47,551 nucleotides of DNA from Deltaproteobacteria bacterium (GTDB taxonomy: Bacteria; Myxococcota_A; Polyangia; Polyangiales; Houyiibacteriaceae). The stretch's first letter is position 1; every line of letters starts with the position of its first letter. This document shows positions 1 to 7,761 of the stretch, in pieces. Where the stretch lies: positions 1-47,551 of the forward strand of contig JAFDAJ010000013.1 in NCBI GenBank assembly GCA_019313915.1. Direction: 5' to 3'. The notes below the pieces were generated by a model. The model did not search any database. It was not told the origin of the DNA and saw only the letters and a list, made by a program, of their open reading frames with translations. A program made the position numbers and the translations under genes.

Positions 1-630
1 GTGTTGGTGGAGCACGTTCTGGTAGGCGTGCGCCGCGTACTGCACGCCGCGGTCCGAGTGATGCATGAGCCCGGGCTCGGGCATACGACGCCCTAGGGCC
101 ATGCGTAGGGCCTCAAGCGCGAGCTCGGCTTGAAGATGCGGCCTCATCGCCCAGCCGACGACACGCCGCGAGAACAAGTCCATCACGACCGCCAGATACA
201 TCCAGCTCTGCGATGTCCATACGTACGTGATGTCGGTCGCCCATCGTTGATTGGGACGCTCCGCTTTGAAGTCACGCTGCAGGAGATTCGGAGCGACCGG
301 CGCATCGTGGTCGCTGTCAGTCGTGCGCACGAAACGCCGTTTCGGCGTGCCACAGCGCTGCAATTCACGCATCAAACGAGCCACCCGGTCGCGGCCCACT
401 TCAAATCGTTCGTGGCGCATCTGCTTGTGGACACGCGGGCTTCCGTACGTGCCGTCACTCTGTTCGTGAATCGCCACGATGTGCACCTTCAGCTCGGCAT
501 CCTGCCGCTTTCGCGGGCTCGGCGCGCGCCGCAGGGAGGCGTAGTAGCCGCTCGGCGAGACCTGGAGCACGCGGCACATCGTCCGGACCGAATGATGCGC
601 CTTCTCCGCGTCGATGAATGCAAATCTCAT
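1..630 (-). CDS. IS3-family transposase OrfB (DDE integrase core), 3' end outside window
   Basis: An open frame of 210 codons without a stop, starting MRFAFIDAEKAHHSV at 630 and running off the left edge. It contains the HTH_21-like region (VRTMCRVLQVSPSGYY), the rve integrase core with the first catalytic Asp in RWATDITYVW, and the second in HHSDRGVQY. The third residue (Glu) of the DDE triad lies beyond the window. Its ATG overlaps the orfA stop. The frame is open upstream into the A6G run of orfA, so a -1 fusion OrfAB is readable. No internal stop or frameshift is seen in the visible part, so the element may be intact. Confidence 0.88.
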   Translation of the reverse strand, partial: MRFAFIDAEKAHHSVRTMCRVLQVSPSGYYASLRRAPSPRKRQDAELKVHIVAIHEQSDGTYGSPRVHKQMRHERFEVGRDRVARLMRELQRCGTPKRRFVRTTDSDHDAPVAPNLLQRDFKAERPNQRWATDITYVWTSQSWMYLAVVMDLFSRRVVGWAMRPHLQAELALEALRMALGRRMPEPGLMHHSDRGVQYAAHAYQNVLHQH

Positions 631-923
631 TTGCTTTCTTTCGCGAAGAAGGCCGCCGCTTTTTTCAGAATCTCACGCTCCTCCTCAAGGGTGCGGACTC
701 GCCTCCGCAGCTTGCGAAGCTCTTCTCGCTCCTGGGTGGTGAGCGCTTCGGGAGGCCCTTTGCCTCGATTGACTTCGTCTTGCTTCACCCATTGGCGAAG
801 CGCCGACAAGGTCACGTCGAGCTCGCGGGCGACCTGGCTCACATTGCCATCCCCCTCTCGGACCAGACGGACCGCCTCTCGCTTGAACTCGTCGGTGAAC
901 TTCCTTCGTTTCCGTTTCGTCAT
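627..923 (-). CDS. IS3-family transposase OrfA (helix-turn-helix subunit)
   Basis: A small basic protein of 98 residues that begins MTKRKRRKF. It has the IS3/IS911 OrfA helix-turn-helix (DEFKREAVRLV, then VSQVARELDVTLSALRQWV), followed by a leucine-zipper-like coiled coil (LRKLRRRVRTLEEEREILKKA). The start at 923 is chosen over the longer open frame because GGGAGG sits six bases upstream. Near the end, the codons for KK are AAA AAA followed by G, the A6G slippery run that IS3 elements use for -1 frameshifting into orfB. The stop overlaps the orfB ATG as ATGA. Both coupled initiation and frameshift fusion are therefore possible. In the family, OrfA binds the terminal repeats. Confidence 0.88.
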   Translation of the reverse strand: MTKRKRRKFTDEFKREAVRLVREGDGNVSQVARELDVTLSALRQWVKQDEVNRGKGPPEALTTQEREELRKLRRRVRTLEEEREILKKAAAFFAKESK

Positions 924-984
924 GGACGCCTCCCAGCGCATTGTTGCGCCTTCTTCGGTGTCCACAAATTCCAGGGAAGTCTAC

Positions 985-1044
985 AGTGCCAGTGCCAGTG
1001 TCAGTGTCAGTGTCAGCGTCAGTGCCAGCGTCAGTGCCAGCGTC
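985..1044. repeat. Hexanucleotide tandem repeat, 10 units of AGYGYC
   Basis: Ten consecutive 6-bp units, read as AGTGCC x2, AGTGTC x3, AGCGTC, AGTGCC, AGCGTC, AGTGCC, AGCGTC, with a decayed unit (AGCGAG) after them. The array lies between the inferred end of the IS3 element and the AI-2E-type gene. It has no stop in any forward frame, but no plausible protein contains it. Such arrays arise by polymerase slippage and can vary in copy number. Confidence 0.9.
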
Positions 1045-1089
1045 AGCGAGTTACGGGCAGGCGCCCTGCTGTTTCACTGACTGGTCAGG

Positions 1090-2079
1090 GTGGCTGCATT
1101 CGGCGTGTTCCTAGTTGTCCTGCATTTGGGTCAGCCGATCGTCATCCCCGTTCTTCTTGCCACCCTGATCGCGATCAGCCTCTCGAAGATCCTGGACCTC
1201 ACCGAGAAGGGGCTTCCCTACTGGGCCGCTGTATCGCTCGCGTGTCTTGCGGCGGTGGCTGTCGTGATGGCGCTTGGCTTTCTCACCACGCGGGCCGCTA
1301 CCGACTTTGCCATGGCGTTCAGCCAGTACCGAGACGATTTCAGTCGTTTGCAGTTCGAGGCCTCCTCGTGGCTTTGGGCTCAGGGGTTGGGTATTCCGGC
1401 CACCGCGGTGGAGCAGTTCGACCCGAACGAGCTGGTGCGGGGGCTGACGGTTCCGGGGCTGACTCTCGCGTTCAGTGTCGTGTCGGCGGGTTCGCTCGTT
1501 CTATTGATTACGGTGTTCCTCGTCGTCGAGAGCGGGTCGATCTCTCAGAAGCTCAGGGGCACAGATCGGTTGGGTCGGCTCGACGTGCAGGCGCTCAAAT
1601 CGGCGGCTCGGGACGTGCAGCGCTACCTCTTGATCAAGACCGTCACCAGCGCTGCAACGGGCTTGCTCGTCGCCGGCCTGACCAGCGTCGTCGGACTCGG
1701 ACATTCTCTCTTGTTCGGATTGACCGCCTTCATCCTCAACTACATCCCCAGCATCGGCAGCATCCTCGCTTCGATTCCGGCCATTGCCCTGTGCTTGCTC
1801 ACGCTCGGCTGGCTTCCGGGGCTCGGGCTGGCCGCCGGCTACTTCATGATCAATCTCCTCATCGGAATCGTGATCGAGCCGCGCTGGGCGGGGCAGGCGA
1901 CCGATCTGTCGCCGTCGGTGGTCGTGCTCTCGATGGTCTTCTGGGGCTTCGTGCTCGGGCCGATCGGGGCGCTCCTGTCAGTACCACTGACAATCATCGT
2001 GCGGATGACCGCAGGGCAGTCGAAGGAATGGTCGTGGCTCGCGATGCTCCTGAGCTCCCCTAGGAGCATGACGACGTAA
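1090..2079 (+). CDS. AI-2E family transporter (PerM/YdiK type), possibly short at the N-terminus
   Basis: A 329-residue polytopic membrane protein of the AI-2E/UPF0118 family. The C-terminal hallmarks are present: the NYIPSIGSILASIPA segment, then a GIVIEPRWAGQATDLSPSVV stretch and the closing GPIGALLSVPLTIIVRM helix. Family members are permease-like; some export autoinducer-2 and others act as Na+/H+ antiporters, so the substrate cannot be assigned. The start is a GTG with no clear Shine-Dalgarno site, only four codons after an in-frame stop at 1078. The usual cytoplasmic N-terminal tail of about 20 residues is missing. Given the IS3 end and hexamer array just upstream, the original 5' end may have been lost, although all core helices appear to be present. 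Confidence 0.82.
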   Translation: MAAFGVFLVVLHLGQPIVIPVLLATLIAISLSKILDLTEKGLPYWAAVSLACLAAVAVVMALGFLTTRAATDFAMAFSQYRDDFSRLQFEASSWLWAQGLGIPATAVEQFDPNELVRGLTVPGLTLAFSVVSAGSLVLLITVFLVVESGSISQKLRGTDRLGRLDVQALKSAARDVQRYLLIKTVTSAATGLLVAGLTSVVGLGHSLLFGLTAFILNYIPSIGSILASIPAIALCLLTLGWLPGLGLAAGYFMINLLIGIVIEPRWAGQATDLSPSVVVLSMVFWGFVLGPIGALLSVPLTIIVRMTAGQSKEWSWLAMLLSSPRSMTT

Positions 2080-2092
2080 CCCCGCGCGCGGT

Positions 2093-2578
2093 TCAGCCGC
2101 CCACGGCCTCGGACATGCCGGCGAGGATGTACGCCCCCGAAGGGACTTCTTGTCCATCCGCTTCGATCCCCTCGACGCACCATCGAGCCGCATCGCGCAC
2201 GTTCGCAAACGCCTTGTTCGGTGCAGGCTGTGGCGAGATCCAGCGCAGTGCCGTGTATGCGCCTCGAACCAACGAGTTCGACAACACGATGGCGCTTCCG
2301 ATGTTTCTCTCGCGGATGATCGGACGCCGACCGTCTTCAAACTCTTTCATGCGGCGTCGCAGGGTTGCATCGGGAATGCTTTGGAGCGGGGTCGTATCGA
2401 CGACGAGCGCGTGGCGCGTCGGCGCTGCGAAAACATACTCGTACGACTCCTGCAGATAGACGATGTCGTCGACCTGGAGGGTTGCCGGCATCGATACCAA
2501 GACGAGCGGCCACAAGGACACATCGAACTCGATGCCCACACCAGCCGGTCGTGCACCTATCTCAGGACGTCCCACCAT
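2093..2578 (-). CDS. Conserved hypothetical protein, STAS/SpoIIAA-like
   Basis: A 161-residue soluble protein. The order of elements (a beta strand ending in VVDTTPLQSI, a long helix RRRMKEFEDGR, then GSAIVLSNSLVRGAYTALRWI and a terminal helix ANVRDAARWCVEGI) resembles the small STAS/SpoIIAA-like proteins common in Myxococcota, but this is a pattern judgement, not a firm family match. The longest open frame begins with TTG at 2584; ATG at 2576-2578 is preferred. It converges with the AI-2E gene, with 13 bases between the stops. No signal peptide or membrane segment is seen. Function unknown. Confidence 0.55.
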   Translation of the reverse strand: MVGRPEIGARPAGVGIEFDVSLWPLVLVSMPATLQVDDIVYLQESYEYVFAAPTRHALVVDTTPLQSIPDATLRRRMKEFEDGRRPIIRERNIGSAIVLSNSLVRGAYTALRWISPQPAPNKAFANVRDAARWCVEGIEADGQEVPSGAYILAGMSEAVGG

Positions 2579-2690
2579 CCACAAAATGGTATCCAGAACC
2601 CGGACCGACTTGCAACGAATTCACAAGAACCGTGGCCAGCCGTCCAACCTAACCTGCCGAGAGCGCCCTAGGCACCGTCGAGCGCCAGGG

Positions 2691-3380
2691 CTAGAGATGC
2701 TTCTGGGCCGCCTGGTTGATCTTTGCTTCGAAGAGGTCTTCCTGAAAACCAATGTAGACCTGATCGTCGATCTGGAAGGTAGGGATCGTCCGGCCCGGGT
2801 TGAGCTCTCCGAGACGCTCACCAGCGACCGAGCTCTCGTCGGTATCGAGCTCGATGAAGTCGATGCGATTCGTTTGCATGTATTCGCGCGCCTTTCGGCA
2901 CACCCCACACCATTGAGTCGCGTACATCGTAATCATGACGCGCCGCCGAGCGATGTTCCATTTCCACTCCGGGATGTTGGCGGCAGTTGGCGGCGTCCCG
3001 CGGGGAGCGCCTTCGTCTAGGCGCGTGCTCGTTGGACTTGGCCCCGGAATGGGAACGTCGTCACCGGGGACCGGCGGCGGTTCCGGGACTGTTTCGGGCC
3101 CCGGAACACGCGGTTCCTCTCTCGGGGGTGGCGAGCTCACGGGTCGAGGCGCAGCCACTCGGACGCCCCGGTGCGGCACATCGCCGGGCTCCGATTCAAA
3201 TGAAACGAGAGCCCACGCGGTGCCCCCCGCAACGAGCACGAGGGGGATGATCAGCGCCCACCACGCGCTTCGAGCAGGTGGCACCTTGGAAGGCATGTCG
3301 CTCAGGCGGCACAGCTCACATTCACCATTCCGATCCAGCGGGAGCTGATGCTTTTCGCAAATCCCCATCCGTTCCACCAT
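2691..3380 (-). CDS. Membrane-anchored glutaredoxin-like protein with N-terminal zinc-ribbon motif
   Basis: A 229-residue protein with three parts. Residues 8-25 hold a C-x2-H ... C-x2-C cluster (CEKH ... CELC) that looks like a small metal-binding ribbon. Residues about 40-60 are one transmembrane helix (WWALIIPLVLVAGGTAWALV). After a long Pro-rich linker, the C-terminal 80 residues form a glutaredoxin fold with the redox motif WCGVC followed by RKAREYM, and TIPTFQIDD containing the cis-Pro. By orientation the thioredoxin-fold domain is probably on the periplasmic side and the ribbon in the cytoplasm. The start at 3380 has GAGG six bases upstream. The partner protein is unknown. Confidence 0.8.
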   Translation of the reverse strand: MVERMGICEKHQLPLDRNGECELCRLSDMPSKVPPARSAWWALIIPLVLVAGGTAWALVSFESEPGDVPHRGVRVAAPRPVSSPPPREEPRVPGPETVPEPPPVPGDDVPIPGPSPTSTRLDEGAPRGTPPTAANIPEWKWNIARRRVMITMYATQWCGVCRKAREYMQTNRIDFIELDTDESSVAGERLGELNPGRTIPTFQIDDQVYIGFQEDLFEAKINQAAQKHL

Positions 3381-3563
3381 CGATGCCTCAGTCTATCATG
3401 GTGCCAGCAGGTCGGTTACGTGTGCATCAGGTCGGTCAGGCCGCTTTCTCGAGGCTTGCGTGGCCGAAATCATCGCCGCATCCCTAAGGGGGTAGGCGTC
3501 CGAGCCACCTTTTCCCTCGTGTGCCCACACGGACCGCGCAAGATCCCGTGCTAATGCACTCGA
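3381..3563. other. Intergenic region between the glutaredoxin-like gene and tesB
   Basis: The two genes diverge here, so both promoters should lie in these 183 bases. No consensus promoter stands out. A short element at 3482-3501 (CCCTAAGGGGGTAGGCGTCC) matches 17 of 20 bases of a segment at 28656-28675 downstream of the NSDHL-like gene, which suggests a small dispersed repeat. Confidence 0.4.
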
Positions 3564-4427
3564 GTGTCAAACCTCCATGGCCTTCTCGAGCGACTCGATC
3601 TGGAGCGGCTCGATACCGATCTCTTCCGCGGATTCAGTCCCCACGACGGTCGCCCGAGAATCTTCGGCGGCCTCGTGGCTGCGCAGTCGCTCATCGCGGC
3701 GTGCCGGACGGTCGACGGCCGCGTCGCACATTCGCTGCACGGGTACTTTCTGCGCGAAGGCGATACGTCAGCACCGGTCATCTATCATGTCGATCGCATC
3801 CGCGACGGACGCTCGTTTGCGACCAGGCGCGTCGTCGCGAAGCAACATGGCAAGGCTATTTTCAACCTTTCGGTTTCGTTCCAGGCGCCAGAGGAAGGGT
3901 TCGAGCACCAGGCGCCGATGCCCGACGCGCCTGCGCCGCAAACCGTTCCCACCAACGAAGAGCGCCTGCGCGTTTACCAGGAGCAGTCGAGTCATCCGGC
4001 GGTCGATTTCTTGTTGTTACTCGACCGGCCGATTCAGCGCCGGGAGGTGGACCACGTCGACCTCTTGGCACCGAAGGCCCACAGCGGCATGCAGCGGACC
4101 TGGTTTCGAGCGAACGGAGCGCTTGGCGACGATCCCGTGATTCATCAGGCGGTCCTCGCGTACGCCAGCGACTACGGCCTCCTCGAGGGATCGTTCAACC
4201 AGCATGGATACAGCTTCCTGACGCAGGAGCTGATCATTGCTAGCCTCGACCACGCGATTTGGTTTCATCAGCCGTTTCGCGCCGACCAATGGATGCTTTA
4301 CGTCACCCACAGCCCGCGAACATCGGGCGGCCGAGGGCTCAACTTCGGTCACATCTACTCTCAAGAGGGAGCGCTCGTCGCTTCGGTTGCGCAAGAGGGT
4401 TTGATTCGCATTCGAAAGCCGAAATGA
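3564..4427 (+). CDS. tesB: Acyl-CoA thioesterase II (TesB family)
   Basis: 287 residues with the double hot-dog fold of TesB. It hydrolyses acyl-CoA to free fatty acid and CoA in the cytoplasm. N-terminal family features are FRGFSPHDGRPRIFGGLVAAQSLIAA and HSLHGYFLREGD. The catalytic set is visible: Asp in YASDYGLL, the Thr/Ser-containing SLDHAIWFHQPFRADQWMLY block and a late Gln in SVAQEGLIRIR. Length matches the family (about 285-290). The start is GTG at 3564. The stop overlaps the start of the following MscS gene (ATGA), so the two are probably cotranslated, an unusual pairing. Confidence 0.9.
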   Translation: MSNLHGLLERLDLERLDTDLFRGFSPHDGRPRIFGGLVAAQSLIAACRTVDGRVAHSLHGYFLREGDTSAPVIYHVDRIRDGRSFATRRVVAKQHGKAIFNLSVSFQAPEEGFEHQAPMPDAPAPQTVPTNEERLRVYQEQSSHPAVDFLLLLDRPIQRREVDHVDLLAPKAHSGMQRTWFRANGALGDDPVIHQAVLAYASDYGLLEGSFNQHGYSFLTQELIIASLDHAIWFHQPFRADQWMLYVTHSPRTSGGRGLNFGHIYSQEGALVASVAQEGLIRIRKPK

Positions 4428-7400
4428 CCAGCGAGAACAATCCACGGTCGGCCGTGCTTGCACTAGGCCTCTGTCTGTCCATCATGATTGCTGCGTTCCC
4501 GGCGGCTGCGCAGCAAAGCCCGCTTCCTGTCCCCGCCGAAGATCCCGCACCTGCCGAGGTGTCGCCGGAGCTGGCGGAGGTCGAGCGCAAGACGCAGGAC
4601 CTTCGGTCGCGGCTCGAGGAGTGGCAGCTCAAGGCAGCCGAGTATTTGGCGGCGGGGCAGGACGCCCAGGTGCGTGCCGATGTCATCGATCAGGAGACCG
4701 CTCTCCTCCAGCAGCGCAAAGCGATGGACGTCTCTGGCGCCGCAAGCGCCGCCGAGGTCAACGTGAAGCTCCTCGAGGCAGAGCAAGACCTCGTGACGGC
4801 GCGACGGGAGGCGATTGAGCTCGATGTGGAAGCCGAGCAACGGGCAGAGCGGCGGAAGCGAATCCCGGAGCTGTTCTCGGTCGTGAAGCAACGGCTCAAA
4901 GAGCTCGACAACGCCCCGCCGCCGCCCAGCGGTGACTCCGCCGTGGCTGCGGCGCTCCGAGAGCTAGACGCCCTGAAGCGCACGCTGGCGCGAACTACGA
5001 TTGAAGCCTATCAGAACGAGCTCGGGAGCTACGACGCCCGCGGCGCCCTACTTGCCAAGCGGCATGACCGCGCGACCGTGCGGATCGCCTTCTACGGGAG
5101 CCTGATCAACAAGCTGCGCGATGAGAAGCAGCGGCTGGAGCGGCTGGAGGTCGAGCGCCAGAATGAGGCGACCCGGCAGCTCTTGGAGGAGCTAACGGCC
5201 CTGCCCGCGGGGTTCAAGAAGACCCTGCAAGATCTCTATGAACGAAATGAAGCGCTCGCTTCCGTCTGGACCAGCGAGGGTGGGCTTCACGCGCAGATCG
5301 AGGACGTCAGCGAAAAGCTCTCGCGAGCCGAGGCCAAAGTTGCAAAGCTCGAGGCAGAGCTCACCCGGCTTGCGGCTCGGGTCCAGGCAGTCGGTCTTGC
5401 CGATTCGGTCGGGGTGCTTCTCCGGCGTCATCGGGCGGAGGCGCCCGACATCGGCATGTATCGCCGGTTCATACGCATGCGCCAGGAGCAGATAGGCGAT
5501 GTGCAGCTTCAGCAGATCAAGCTCCGGGAGCAACGGCAGGCGTTGGCCGACATCGATTCGCTCGTGGACGACGCGATGGCGTCGATTGAAGACCCCCTGA
5601 ACCCGGAACAGCAGCAAGAGCTCAGTCGGCTCATCCGACGCCTCTTCGAAACTCAGCGTAAATACATGGATGCGCTCATCGAAGACTATGAGACGTATTT
5701 CCAGAAGCTCGTCGACTTCGACGCCCAGCAGCAAGAGCTGATCGCTCGCACCCAAGATCTCCTCGACTTCATCGACGAACGCATCCTTTGGATCCCCAGC
5801 GGCAAAGCCGTGCAGCCCGAGCTTCTCTCCGATGGGCGCGACGCCATGGCTTGGCTCTTCGGGACGAAGCAGTGGGCGCAGCTTGGCAGGGGGGTTCGCG
5901 ACGCTGCGACGCGGTTGTGGCCGGTGAACCTGGTCGCATTGCTTCTGGCGATCCTGTTCCTTCCTTTCGCGCGACGGGTTCGCCAAAGGCTTCAAAGCCT
6001 CGGCGAGCAAGCCAAGCGCCCCGACTGCATCCGTTTCGGACCGACCAGCGAGACGCTTGCGCTCACCGTATTGCTCGCGATCTGGTTGCCGGCACTCGTG
6101 GCTTATGTGGGCTGGCGCCTGGGTCTCTCGCCGGTGGCGACCCAGTTCACTCGAAGCGTAGCGCACGGGTTGTTCGCGACGGCGGGCTTTTGGGCGACGC
6201 TTCGGGTGTCGCGGCAGCTCGTTCGACCTGACGGCATCGCCGAGGCGCACTGCGCGTGGTCCGACAAGGCAACTCACGCCCTTTGGCGTGACCTTCGCTG
6301 GCTCACCATCGTTCTCGTCCCTGCGGTGTTCGTGATCTTCGTGTTCGAGACGCGCGGGGAAGACCTATGGCGCGAATCGGTCGGACGGTTTGCGTTCTCT
6401 ATCTCGATGCTTGCGGTGGCCGTGTTCAACTACCTGGCCCTCCGGTCCGGAGGCCCGCTCGCCGAGCTCTTGCGCGGAAGAGGCCGGCGGCGTCCTTGGG
6501 CATGGCGGGCAGTTCAGCTCTCCGCGTTGGCGCTCCCACTGCTCCTGAGCGCCGCCGCCTTGCGCGGCTTCTATTGGACGGCGCTTCAAGTCGGGGCTCG
6601 ACTAAACGTTACCCTAGCGTTTCTCTTCCTGTTGGTGATCGGCATTCAGCTGGCTGCCCGTTGGTCGATGATCGCGCAACGTCGCGCCGCCCTCGAGGAC
6701 GAAGGCCTCGACGAGAAGCCCGTTAGACCTGTTCCCACCATGGAGGTCAGTCGATTGATGATCGGCACTGGCCTCCTCCTCGCGATATTCGGCTCATCCG
6801 CAATCTGGGGTGACCTGGCGCCCGCCACGAGAATTCTTCAACAAGTCGAGCTCTGGACCGTGACGCAGACGGTCATCGAGTCGGAGCTCGACCCGTCTGG
6901 GGTCGAACGCTTCTCCACCGAAGCCCAGTTGGTGGCGATCACGCTGGCCGATTTGTTCCGTTCGTTCCTGATCGGGTTGCTCACCTTGGCCTTGATTCGC
7001 GCCTTGCCGGGGCTGCTCGCGGCAACGTTGTTCCGCCGTCTCGGCCCCGGTGAACGATATGCGTATTCGACCATCGTCAAGTACGCCATCGTGCTGGGTG
7101 GTTTGGCGCTCGCGTTCGATGCGATCGGCATCGGCTGGTCGAGCATTCAATGGTTGGTGGCCGCAGTCGGCTTGGGTCTCGGGTTCGGGCTCCAGGAGAT
7201 TTTTGCGAACTTCATCTCCGGGCTCATCATCTTGTTCGAGCGGCCGATTCGCGTGGGCGACACCGTCACGGTTGGCGCGGTCAGCGGAACGGTCACGAAG
7301 ATCCGGATTCGAGCGACGTGGATCACAGCATTCGACCGCAAAGAGCTCATCGTGCCCAACAAAGAGTTCGTCACCGGACAGCTGATCAACTGGACGCTGT

Positions 7401-7744
7401 CCGATGCAGTCCTGCGCATCGAAATACCCGTCGGCATCGCGTACGGATCCGACACGAAGCTCGCGATAGAGGTTCTGGACCGGGTGGCCCGTGAGTCGAG
7501 GCGAGTGCTGCGGGATCCAGCCCCTCAGGTCCTGTTCCTCGGTTTCGGAGATAGTTCGCTTTCGTTCGAGCTCCGCGTCTTCGTCCGGCACGTCGCCCAG
7601 TTGTGGCGCACTCGGCACGAGCTTCACATGAGCATCGATGAAGCGTTCCGGGAGGCCGGCATCGAGATCGCGTTCCCGCAGCGGGACCTGCACCTACGGT
7701 CGCTGCCAGCCGACTTGAAGCTACCATCCGGGCCCCCAAAGTGA
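4424..7744 (+). CDS. Large MscS-family mechanosensitive channel (MscK/MscM-like)
   Basis: 1106 residues from the ATG that overlaps the tesB stop; the frame is open upstream but only this start gives a signal peptide (SAVLALGLCLSIMIAAFPAAAQQ). Residues about 35-430 are long periplasmic coiled coils rich in Leu, Glu and Arg. About ten hydrophobic segments follow between 500 and 870. The C-terminus is a complete MscS core: pore helix around 905-930 (LGLGFGLQEIFANFISG), then the beta domain (ERPIRVGDTVTVGAVSGTV, VPNKEFVTGQLINWT) and the alpha/beta cage ending in FPQRDLHLRSL. The architecture and length match MscK/KefA-type channels, which release solutes on hypo-osmotic shock. Confidence 0.9.
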   Translation: MTSENNPRSAVLALGLCLSIMIAAFPAAAQQSPLPVPAEDPAPAEVSPELAEVERKTQDLRSRLEEWQLKAAEYLAAGQDAQVRADVIDQETALLQQRKAMDVSGAASAAEVNVKLLEAEQDLVTARREAIELDVEAEQRAERRKRIPELFSVVKQRLKELDNAPPPPSGDSAVAAALRELDALKRTLARTTIEAYQNELGSYDARGALLAKRHDRATVRIAFYGSLINKLRDEKQRLERLEVERQNEATRQLLEELTALPAGFKKTLQDLYERNEALASVWTSEGGLHAQIEDVSEKLSRAEAKVAKLEAELTRLAARVQAVGLADSVGVLLRRHRAEAPDIGMYRRFIRMRQEQIGDVQLQQIKLREQRQALADIDSLVDDAMASIEDPLNPEQQQELSRLIRRLFETQRKYMDALIEDYETYFQKLVDFDAQQQELIARTQDLLDFIDERILWIPSGKAVQPELLSDGRDAMAWLFGTKQWAQLGRGVRDAATRLWPVNLVALLLAILFLPFARRVRQRLQSLGEQAKRPDCIRFGPTSETLALTVLLAIWLPALVAYVGWRLGLSPVATQFTRSVAHGLFATAGFWATLRVSRQLVRPDGIAEAHCAWSDKATHALWRDLRWLTIVLVPAVFVIFVFETRGEDLWRESVGRFAFSISMLAVAVFNYLALRSGGPLAELLRGRGRRRPWAWRAVQLSALALPLLLSAAALRGFYWTALQVGARLNVTLAFLFLLVIGIQLAARWSMIAQRRAALEDEGLDEKPVRPVPTMEVSRLMIGTGLLLAIFGSSAIWGDLAPATRILQQVELWTVTQTVIESELDPSGVERFSTEAQLVAITLADLFRSFLIGLLTLALIRALPGLLAATLFRRLGPGERYAYSTIVKYAIVLGGLALAFDAIGIGWSSIQWLVAAVGLGLGFGLQEIFANFISGLIILFERPIRVGDTVTVGAVSGTVTKIRIRATWITAFDRKELIVPNKEFVTGQLINWTLSDAVLRIEIPVGIAYGSDTKLAIEVLDRVARESRRVLRDPAPQVLFLGFGDSSLSFELRVFVRHVAQLWRTRHELHMSIDEAFREAGIEIAFPQRDLHLRSLPADLKLPSGPPK

Positions 7745-7761
7745 GCCTCACACCGGCGCGT

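Larger units (their letters stand above)
1..966 (-). mobile_element. IS3-family insertion sequence, truncated by the window edge
   Basis: Two overlapping minus-strand frames, orfA and orfB, with the usual IS3-family arrangement. The right-hand end is placed at about 966 because the reverse strand there begins TGTGGACACC, a typical IS3-type terminus starting with TG, just upstream of orfA. The other terminus and any target duplication lie outside the window, so this boundary is an inference. A ten-copy hexamer repeat and an N-terminally short transporter gene follow immediately. Confidence 0.75.

Noticed and set aside
985-1044. CRISPR array
   Set aside because: The units are 6 bp and contiguous without spacers, so this is a simple tandem repeat.
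618-2063. Long plus-strand open frame of 481 codons across the IS end and the AI-2E-type gene
   Set aside because: It runs through the hexamer repeat and out of frame with both real genes; the residues are Arg/Gly-rich with no domain pattern, typical of a GC-rich shadow.
1090-2079. Quorum-sensing autoinducer exporter
   Set aside because: The AI-2E family name does not prove AI-2 transport; no luxS or AI-2 genes are in the window.
5192-6277. Antisense open frame opposite the MscS gene
   Set aside because: The sense frame gives a full MscK-type protein with signal peptide; the antisense product has no recognisable features.
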